Shown here: positions 30,795 through 41,352 of the stretch, piece after piece
Numbering within the stretch: the first letter of the stretch is position 1
How the letters are laid out: each line of letters begins with the position of its first letter
Source: Halocaridina rubra
Taxonomy: Eukaryota; Arthropoda; Malacostraca; Decapoda; Atyidae
Length of the DNA stretch: 64,000 bases
Assembly (NCBI GenBank): GCA_037179515.1
Contig: JAXCGZ010015117.1
Location: forward strand, 163,501 to 227,500
Direction: 5' to 3'
Translations under genes and position numbers: made by a program
The notes under the pieces: model-generated
What the model saw: only the letters and a program-made list of their open reading frames with translations
Databases searched by the model: none
Told to the model about the DNA's origin: nothing

Positions 30795-33700
30795 CTGAAA
30801 TATAATATTGCTATAACTCTTAGACCAATGTAAGATATCTCTATGTACTCCAATTACATATTTAATGGATCCTACCAACTCCAGCAGATCACTGGCAGGA
30901 CAAAGCTTTACAATACTAAAATAGGAATATTTTCTAATAAGCAAGTGGAGCAATATAATGACAGTTAAATAACAATGTTGAATGAGTAAAAACCATCTCA
31001 TGAAATCTATTAAATATAATGCAAGACTACACAACAGCTTTTCAAGTCTGTCATTAATATGTTTCAATAATGAAATTGGCTTAAGGACAACAGATAGCAT
31101 AATACTTACTGTTTTTGAGTTTTGCAATCCTTTCAATGTTCTGGGTTATGTGAGTCTGCGATGACTGTGAAACAGAGTCTGGAGAAGACGGAAGCTGAAC
31201 TTGCAGCATCTGCAAAGATTCCCTACCCGAGCCAGAGGTCATTCCAAACTCAATCTTCTTTACCAAAGATTGTCGGGCCTCCTCAAGCAATGTGAGCATA
31301 CCTTTGTGCTCTTGCTCCAGTCCATATAATTTTATCTTATTGGCTTCATGCTGAGCTTTTTTCTTTAAACGACACGCTCTGAAATATTTGAAAAGAATAT
31401 AGTCTGATTACTTAACAGCAAGTTCTGCAAAGAAGTATCTTCCATTGGAGCAAAATATTGACAAAAATTTTGTTGTCAAATATCATATTTACATTTTGAA
31501 AAATCAAGCTACAGTGAATAACTAATTTTCTGAGCCCTGACATAACTACATTGTTTGCAAATATCCATGCGGAAATGGGGAAAGTGAGAGTAAGATATTA
31601 AATGTTTTTTCAAGGAGTCATCTGAACAACAAAGAACTTGGAAAATTATGTACCCACATCCAAAATTTCCACCTAAAAGACGACAACAATACTAAGTAAG
31701 ATGTATTGTCGTAAGAATAGTTTAAGAAATAGAGTGAAACATTGAAGCTGATCTTCACCATGTATTTCTTAGCTAGAGTATGTGTTGTGACAACTAGATA
31801 TATTGTTGTACCTTTAGGCCTCTTACATAGACGCCAAGAGCCGATAGAGGTCATAGTTGCCCAACCAAAAAACCACCCACCAGGGAGGAGAGTTAACAGA
31901 GAGTCAGTTGGAAGTTAGACCTTGCCTTGGGCAGAACTAAGATCTATATAAAAGTTCCCCCTAAGGGGGTGGGGAACTGTGACTTGGTGTAACGGGGAGC
32001 TTTGAGGTGTAAACTAAGTGTAGTATTAAATAAATACATTTAAATTAGAATATGCATATCTCTTATCACCGACCTCGCTACCAGTAATAAATTAACAACA
32101 ATAATATAACATAATGTTATTCAGCTTTATCGTATAGAATGAAGTACTATACGTCAGTATGAATTAACAGCGCATTAGGTATATAAAATTACAATATTAT
32201 ATACACCAGCAAAGAGATAATTTTTTCAAAAGTCAATGAGCAATTCTCCCATTACTACAATAAATTACCGTCAATTTGCATTCTCAAGTACCCCCTTACT
32301 GTATTTTTCATTTTGTTAAAAGTATTCTTAAATAATGTTACTGGAACATGTGCAATATATACAAAGTCTTTAGTAACAAAAGAAAATATTTATACACTAA
32401 ATAAGCAATAGTCTGACACATCCATGTAGTAGGTTGGCCCATGGCACCACCCGCCCATTGTGACACTACAACTGAATGGTCCATTGAGCTTAAATAGGAC
32501 TGTCCAGGACTGTTCGATGTAGTTTTCCTTCAGATACAGTTCTATTTCTATGCCTACACCAAGTATTCCCAGACATTTGTTACCTAATTATCCCTTTACA
32601 GCTGACAAGTCACAACACACCCCATCTCTGTTTCTCTTTACTTTATGTTTTTTCGCGTCCAGGCCCAATAAGGGCAGATTTATTTATTTTTATTTTTTAC
32701 CCATCCTGTTGCCACAATCATAAAAAAAAGGAACATTTTCTGTCAGTTTAAGTTTCACCATCATACTGCTTTTGAGTGTTATGATAAAATAGACTTTTAT
32801 TTAATGTTTTTCATCATGCTGGCATCCTTGTAGTACAAACGATAACCTAGAGCTATGGTTCCTCAAGTGGGTGGCATGTCTGACTTAAAGCCTAAAAATC
32901 AGACCAACACACAACACAAGAATGCATATTATTCTGTATTTAAAAGATATGTAAAAATTCTGACAGCATGCTGTGATTCCCTCCTTATGTTCTGTCAACA
33001 AATATTTATTTCTTTACTTCTAAGGTACTGATAATGTACTGTATCACCAAGAACCTTATCACATGTGAATCACTGTACTAAACTATACACAATGTTGTGA
33101 TATTATTTCAATTAGAAAGTAAAATTATATTTTTTAATTAATTATATAATACACCACTCAACTGACCCAATTTCCACTTCTAAAGGATATAACTAATGTC
33201 CAGTAAATCAAGAGGTGACCACTGGACAGCAGTAATGAAGGGATGACATAGCCAAATTACATTACTCATTTTTTTTCTCTCCTCATGCTTTGAGCCAACT
33301 ATGCAATAAAAATGAATAAATGTAATAGTTTACTAGCTAATTAAGAAGCATGTTTTAATGACTTATAACGTGAATGCAATTACCTTGAAGCCAGCTTATT
33401 TTTCTCTTTTCGTGATTTAGGCCTCACATTGAATGGAAGCTCTGATACAGGGGTCATGTCGTTTATTGTCTGAAAGAGAACATCAGCCAATGATAAAAAA
33501 AAAATTATAAAACAGCTTTGCAGAACAGAAAATGGAAAAATTATATCTGTACGATAGTACTGTTTCAACTTTAGAACATCATTACAGAAACAGAAAAACA
33601 ATGTATATTAAGTTATTTAAACGAACCTTATTGAGTTTATCCAATTCCCTGCCAATGCTTACTAACTTGCGTGGATTTGGTGTGAGATCATTTCCATCAC

Positions 33701-36008
33701 CTCTTCTTGCCTTACCACTGTAAAAAGCAAGCATAATGCTAATTGAAACTACATGTAGATGGAACATTCAGAATTAACATCTAAAGTAAACACTGACGGA
33801 TTGCTAAAAAAAAAAAAAAGAACTGATTAGCCTACATTCTACTGAATTAAAAGTATACAATAGTAAGAGCATGATGAAGAGAAAATTGATATAACAACAA
33901 GAATTTTTAAAATATATAATATTATCTCTTCTGACGACATGGTATAGCATTTTATAAGAAAACACCACATTCATTATCTGATTACCATCAATTGTATTTT
34001 GCTAGACTATTTGGTTTCAACCACTTGTATTTAGGTCTTACCTGTGCTTGATACCCTGAATAGAGCAGAGGGGAGAAAACACTGGATCCATAACTGAAGG
34101 AAGATTATGTGGGTCCTTTTGTTGCTGATTGATGCTAACACGCTGACCTTTTGGGCCTTTTGCTTGGACATTGTACTGCCAAAAAAATCGTTCCTTTTTA
34201 CCAAGTGAACCAGAGATACTACCAGTATCTTCACTAACAACCGAATCTGTTAGAAAAATAAAACATGGTCTTGGTGAAGTGTCAAAGATTTTAGCACAAG
34301 AATTGAGAGCAAATAGCAAACACAATATTTCCATATATACAATACCAAAAGTAAAATATGAAAACGGTAAATTTCTTTACCATTATCTGATTCTGAATCA
34401 TAGTGTTCTTGGTCAGATTCATCCTCGGAGTCTATGCCTTCGTCTATTGACAAATCATGAGGAGCAGGTGAGAGGATACCAACTGAAAATATCAGATTAT
34501 GGTTAAGGGGAACATAAAATGGAAGAGGGGAAAAAAAAAATTTGCCATGGCTTTTATTTTTAAAATATTGACATAATAAGACTTATAGTTACAGAAAGCG
34601 ATTAGTTCCTGTGTAAGAAAGAGTGCAGCCAAGACCACTACAACCGAAATAATTGTATTCTTTACAATTTTTCATGTCATTATAAAGCTAGGAAATAAAA
34701 AAAATTTACTGTACCCTAAGTGGTAGGGGAATGCCGTAGCAGAGTTGTAGAGTGTTCAACTCTGGAAATGGGACCTGTATTCGAGCCCATGGTGGGACAT
34801 TAGGAAGGGCATCCAGCCTTAATTCTCATGTACAGATCCATCTGTCTCAGCCTCAAATGGGGACTAATAGTGACACATGAAACGTAATCAGAGAAAACTG
34901 TACCCTAACCTGTACTACTCAGTGATGAAGCTGAACCACCATATTCTTCTGCAAGGGAATCTGTAGATAGGAGGTGTTGTCGTGGTTCTCTTCGTTGCCA
35001 AGCTTGTTCCAAGGAGAAATTTCGAGTTGGTGCTGAAGACGAAAGTCTGGCAGAAAGTAAAGGATTTGCAGCTGAAAGTGATGTTGGTCTTGGAACAGAC
35101 TGTCCCAAAAGAGGTTCCTGAGGGGAAGGAACACCCTGAGGGGATGCCACACTGTGGGGAGACAAAGGAGTTGACGGGGAGCGTAACAGTAATTCCTGCA
35201 ATGCGGATGTTGAACCAGTGGTCTGGCTGTGTTGCTGGAAGGAAGTATGCTGCTGGCTTGCACCAGGGCATTCTTCAATACTACCTAACTGAGTAGACGT
35301 CATCTGCTGTCCAGGGAGAGAAGACGATGTTAACAGAGGATCCCTCCACCCTCCTCCCTGAGGAGGAAAGGAAGAAGCGAGAAGGCTATAGAGTGAAGAA
35401 CTTTCTGCTTTTACTGGCTGGGTATGGGTCTGAGGACAATGATAACTCGAACTTGTTGGTGTTGAATATCCTTTGCTTACTCCCAAAATATCATCTGGAT
35501 GAACTGTCACCATAGCAAGTGGTGAATTAGGTTGTTCTACACTGGAATTGGGGTATCCTTCAGGAATTAACAAATCATCAAGACTTACATCTTCAAGAAG
35601 TGTGTTGTCATCGGCTGTATTTAATTCAAGGTTATGACCTGGCAAAAGGTCAACACCAAGCAAATCATCCAAAGGTTCCATTTTGATGTCAAGATCGAAA
35701 TCCATAGGTTGTGCAGGCCAAAGTGATGGAGAATTGGGTCCTGCTGGAGATAGACTACTCAAATTGTCAATATTTGAAGGGACAGTCATACCAACATTAC
35801 TCTCCCAGTGAGGGCCAAGACTATTTCCAGAAGTCTGATTAGGAAGAGATCCATGATCGTCCATTTGTAAAGCCATTGCAGAAAGACCTTGGAAATGATG
35901 ATGAGTCTGGGGTGCTCTGTTCCCTGGACCTCGAGGGATGGGGACCCCCCCACTTACATTTCCATCCGTTCCCATCCCGTTATCACACCACTCGAACAGG
36001 AAGTCACT
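30628..36008 (-). CDS. CREBRF: CREBRF/REPTOR-type bZIP regulator (7 coding exons; 5' end not found)
   Basis: Seven exons join in phase: 36008-34910, 34482-34381, 34246-34042, 33717-33627, 33469-33384, 31378-31110, 30794-30628. All introns are GT-AG. The product so far is 672 residues, numbered from the first visible exon. Residues 100-150 are acidic and hydrophobic (a probable activation segment); an acidic run follows at about 375-400. Conserved blocks are [16 protein letters not shown] (421-436), [17 protein letters not shown] (471-487) and [20 protein letters not shown] (502-521). The bZIP basic signature NKLASRACR is at 523-531. A C-terminal [12 protein letters not shown]...GGLEEL block resembles the end of vertebrate CREBRF. 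Possible SUMO sites are IKME (108-111) and VKAE (199-202). In vertebrates CREBRF restrains CREB3; in flies REPTOR is a TORC1-controlled transcription factor. A nuclear role here is inferred. The start codon lies in an upstream exon that I could not identify. Confidence 0.93.
31110..31378 (-). CDS. CREBRF: CREBRF exon with rest of basic region and zipper
   Basis: 269 bp from the acceptor AATATTTCAG to the donor A|GTAAGT. It begins [17 protein letters not shown], followed by a loosely heptad Leu-containing helix ([19 protein letters not shown]) and a Ser/Gln-rich segment. Confidence 0.93.
31783..32100 (+). mobile_element. LTR-like sequence in a CREBRF intron
   Basis: Starts TGTTGTGACA and ends TTAACAACA, giving TG...CA ends with a short inverted TGTTG/CAACA. 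It holds a core promoter (TATATAAAAG at 31945-31954), an AATAAA motif near 32027, and a late CTCGCTACCAGTAAT segment. That segment resembles the CACGCTACCATAAT near the end of the 276-1217 LTR. No clear target duplication was found. A solo LTR of about 318 bp is the best reading. Confidence 0.55.
31945..31954 (+). promoter_or_regulatory. TATA box of the intronic LTR
   Basis: TATATAAAAG lies on the plus strand, antisense to the CREBRF gene, about 160 bp into the LTR-like sequence, as expected of an LTR promoter. Confidence 0.5.
32433..32735 (+). mobile_element. SINE-like repeat Z, copy 3 (CREBRF intron)
   Basis: The most complete plus copy. It contains CCCATGGCACCA, GGACTGTCCAGGACTGTTCG, TATGCCTACACCAAGTATTC, CATCTCTGTTTCTCTTTACT, CGTCCAGGCCC and TGCCACAATCATAAAAAAA. 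No strong pol III boxes were found, so the origin is unknown. Confidence 0.7.
33384..33469 (-). CDS. CREBRF: CREBRF exon with first half of basic region
   Basis: 86 bp from the acceptor TTCTCTTTCAG to the donor AAG|GTAATT. It encodes [20 protein letters not shown] and the start of the basic region. The intron interrupts the Arg codon inside NKLASR|ACR. Confidence 0.93.
33627..33717 (-). CDS. CREBRF: CREBRF exon with [12 protein letters not shown] block
   Basis: 91 bp from the acceptor CTTTTTACAG to the donor AAG|GTTCGT. It encodes [18 protein letters not shown] and [11 protein letters not shown]. The donor is weak after GT, but phase and conservation support it. Confidence 0.9.
34042..34246 (-). 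CDS. CREBRF: CREBRF exon with [16 protein letters not shown] block
   Basis: 205 bp from the acceptor TTTTTCTAACAG to the donor AG|GTAAGA. It carries the conserved [16 protein letters not shown] and [15 protein letters not shown] blocks. Confidence 0.92.
34381..34482 (-). CDS. CREBRF: CREBRF acidic exon
   Basis: 102 bp between the acceptor TATTTTCAG and the donor G|GTAAAG. It encodes an acidic Ser/Asp/Glu-rich stretch ([20 protein letters not shown]) comparable to the acidic block of CREBRF. Confidence 0.9.
34720..34896 (+). mobile_element. tRNA-derived SINE with 12-bp target duplication
   Basis: The 177-bp insert is bounded by a perfect direct repeat ACTGTACCCTAA at 34708-34719 and 34897-34908. 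Near its start are a box A-like CGTAGCAGAGTTGTAGAG (34735-34752) and a box B-like GTATTCGAGCCC (34777-34788). GGAAGGGCATCCAGCC follows, a motif common in RTE 3' tails, so mobilisation by an RTE-type LINE is plausible. The right duplicate runs to within one base of the CREBRF splice donor. Confidence 0.82.
34910..36008 (-). CDS. CREBRF: CREBRF large exon (activation region)
   Basis: The acceptor TTTCTCCTGCAG precedes [10 protein letters not shown], and the donor G|GTTAGG ends the exon in phase 1. It encodes residues 1-366. It is rich in Ser, Pro and Gln and contains both SUMO-type motifs. It also holds an arthropod-like [19 protein letters not shown] stretch near 337-355, a plausible phospho-regulated site. 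The frame stays open upstream of the acceptor to 36083, but that part lies in the intron. Confidence 0.92.
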
Positions 36009-36687
36009 CTGCAGGAGAAATGTACAATATGAACAAGTTTTCCGAATATATCCAGTAACGCTCAAAAACAAAAATATATTCAAAAAATTCGCATATACTG
36101 TCTAATGCTAAAGTCACTTATGGCTTTTCTCTTATATACACAAAGTGATTATACGGAGCAGTATACTGTGGATCTTTTGATGCATTTCATTTTCATTGAC
36201 AGTAGGTCACTGGGCAAATAAATAATCACTGCCTGGAAAATTTAGCTACCACTAGAGGTGTAAACTATCCCAAATATTATTATCAATCGAAAAAATAAAT
36301 ATCAACTCCTCTTTTTCACCAATAAACATAAAGGAAATGTAGAATTCAACAGTCATCAAAGACTAGAAATATGCCTGGATAATTAAAAAACGATATGCTG
36401 TTTTAAATAACTTGAAAGAGATCATACAGCATCATAACATTAAATGCTGATCTATATTAAGACAGAAAATTAAGGTTACAAGTTCAATAAATAACAAATT
36501 ACGACACCAGTTTCTTAATGAACATCGTTTCCCCTAACAGATAGGAGACTGTCTGCCTTGCTAACTAGACAAAAGGTAATATACTACAATATAATATCTC
36601 ACTCTATAATAGCCATGACAGATATGCATCTAAGCAAGGAGAGGGAAAAAAAATAGAATAATATTACACACTTGGTATCTTGCTATT
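36009..36687. other. Intronic sequence upstream of the CREBRF large exon
   Basis: AT-rich, with no further CREBRF exon recognisable. Confidence 0.4.
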
Positions 36688-36691
36688 CAAA

Positions 36692-37047
36692 AGGTGCATC
36701 CACACCGGCAACAAAACATATCAACAACAAAATTGACAACATTGGCAGTAACAATGTTTGTGTTGCTACAGATACGATGGTGTCAATATGTTGGTATGGC
36801 GCTGTAAATAATATGTGTGGACGCAACTTTAAGGTGCGTCCACACCGGCAACATGCTGTCGGAAACAAGTTGTAAACATTGACCTAAACATCGCAGTCGA
36901 CATTTACATACACCAGTAGTACCAACATATCACTTACAGCACCATACCAACATATCAACACCATCGTATCTGTAGCAACACAAACACTGTTGCGGCCAAT
37001 GTGGTCAATTTTGTTGTTGATGTCTTGTTGCCGATGTGGACGCACCT
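36692..37047. mobile_element. Composite MITE with AGGTGC(A/G)TCCACACCGGCAAC ends
   Basis: Outer ends are inverted (AGGTGCATCC... and ...GGACGCACCT) and flanked by CAAA on both sides (36688-36691 and 37048-37051). The inner termini GTGTGGACGCAACTTT and AAGGTGCGTCCACACCGG meet at 36830, so two related elements or halves are joined. The segment from GTTGCTACAGATACGATGGTG to GCGCTGTAAA in the first half recurs inverted in the second. Non-coding; superfamily uncertain. Confidence 0.75.
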
Positions 37048-37051
37048 CAAA

Positions 37052-37950
37052 TCTTCACGGACCTATGTACCCTCACCGCATTTAACTGAAACTCAAGGAT
37101 ACAAAATGAATGCACTGTCTTTACTAACAATGTCTTTGGAATAGTTGTCAGCCCTAAACCATTCAAACACATGATTTATTCACCCAAACTTCTATGCTTA
37201 AGATGTCTCAAATGTTTCACCTTTTAGTGTCTTAATAGACAATAGAATAAGTTGTGTTCATTCTTAGGACTCAAAACGAGTCTTGGCAATGCAATCACTG
37301 TATTAAAATACTGCATAACAACCCCACACGCCTTATAGGCTGAGCTCTGACACTCATGCTTTTTATATAGGGCTGGCTGTAAGTTGTATATTATGTACAA
37401 TTTTTACTCTTAAATAAAGAAGAAAAAAAATCCAGGAACATCACAAAAACTGAACAAATTTCTCAATGGCCATACAAGACATCATTACAAGCCAGTGATA
37501 ACTATACCCAATCTAATTCAATTCTGTTCCCATACATAGCCTTACCACATCCAAATTCCTTTGGATAATAAATTCCGCACAAATGTGTGCTAAAAGGGGC
37601 CATCCTAAAGTGATTCAAGAAAAAACAACAATTCAATATCAGCTGACACACATTCTAATACAAATATTATAAGTTCATAAAATCGAAATTTAATATTCTG
37701 ATCCCGTTAGAACTATATTCTACAAGTATACCAGTACATTAATAAATTATATTTGAAGAGAAGGAGGTGGCTCTAAAAAGCTTATTCCTCTCGAGGGCAT
37801 ATGTCAAACTCAAGGATATCGGGAGAATCTACTTTGGCTAAATCATTCAATAACGGCCAGAAAACTTTTAATTAAAATTAATAGAAACTGCATTCTAGCA
37901 GCTTGAATTTTAAGGATATTAACATGACAGGCACATAACTGTATTACTTG
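37052..37950. other. Spacer without recognised content
   Basis: No gene or repeat recognised before the next (TA)n tract. Confidence 0.4.
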
Positions 37951-39817
<1,867 letters not shown>

Positions 39818-40237
39818 AGATATAAGCTATAAGGTTGGATTCCTTTTAACCTTCTGTGGTGTAGTGGTAGCGCCTTGACTTAGTAATCATAAGTCCTAGG
39901 TTCGAGTCCCGGTCGGGGTAAAAAAATGATTCATGTTTTCACATATGTAATGTGCTTATCTGGTTATTTCATGGCCCAAATGAGATTGGGAATTGAATTA
40001 TATGCTAAAATGAAGCCACGAGTGAGGTTGGGGAATCTGTAATATGAACATAGTGGCATTCAGATAGAATGCGTTCATTCCTAAGTATAGCAGATATAAG
40101 CTATAAGGTTGGATTCCTTTTAACTTTCTGTGGTGTAGTGCTAGCGCCTTGACTTAGTAATCGTAAGTCCTAGGTTCGAGTCCCGGTCGGAATAAAAAAA
40201 TTAATCATGTTTTCACATTTGTAATGTGCTTATCTGG
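39818..40237 (+). repeat. tRNA-like satellite array 1, inverted arm
   Basis: From 39818 the same monomer runs on the plus strand: heads end at GGTCGGGGTA 39920 and about 40193. This makes a large palindrome with array 1. It ends in (TA)n at 40237-40326. Confidence 0.92.

Positions 40238-40326
<89 letters not shown>
40237..40326. repeat. (TA)n microsatellite
   Basis: AT dinucleotide with one slip, between satellite fragments. Confidence 0.95.
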
Positions 40327-40665
<339 letters not shown>

Positions 40666-40843
40666 CACGCATATGTGTTAATACAACGTCATTCTCATGA
40701 CTTCCCGTCTTAGGTTTTGTTTTCTCGTTTAATGTGTGTGCAAGCGTGATGACACTTTAAACCAAAATAAATAAAGAACTCAATCCCTGCGGTAGTTTTG
40801 GACCTTTGCCTATATAATGGGGACGAGTGTTTCACCTTGCGTT

Positions 40844-41020
<177 letters not shown>

Positions 41021-41053
41021 GATTACCTAATTGTGATTACCTAATTGTGTTTA

Positions 41054-41084
41054 CGGGAAAGAGCCCAAAGCTCGTATCTTCCCG
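41054..41084 (-). promoter_or_regulatory. 3' stem-loop of the CR1-like LINE (example in copy E)
   Basis: The sequence has an outer stem CGGGAA/TTCCCG and an inner stem GAGC/GCTC around CCAAA. It lies between the ORF2 stop and the tail repeats and is present in copies A, C, D, E-J. A structured 3' end just before short tail repeats is where LINE RTs of this group are thought to bind their template; that role is inferred. Confidence 0.6.
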
Positions 41085-41109
41085 TCTCCTGATCGGTTCC
41101 ATTCTATAC

Positions 41110-41352
41110 TTAGTGATACTTATCATACCTGTCCTTAAAACTATGGACTGAGATAGCATTAACTACCTCCTCACTTAGCGAATTCCAATTATCAACTACT
41201 CTTACACTGAAAAAGTATTTCCTTACATCCTGCGAAGAAGTTTTCTTACGAAGCTTCAAACTATGACCTCTAGTTCTAGAGCCAGCCATATCAAAATATC
41301 GATCCCTATCCACTCTATCATAACCATGAAGGAATTTAAAGACTGTCACCAT
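41110..41352 (-). pseudogene. CR1-like ORF2 C terminus, copy E (shifted frame)
   Basis: The last 80 residues of ORF2 (from [12 protein letters not shown] to DRYDKYH), separated from the main frame by one extra C in a 7-C run where other copies have 6. A sequencing or slippage error here would restore a full ORF2. Confidence 0.85.

Noticed and set aside
33532..33767. Extra frames overlapping CREBRF exons
   Set aside because: They are intron read-through or antisense shadows of the spliced exons.
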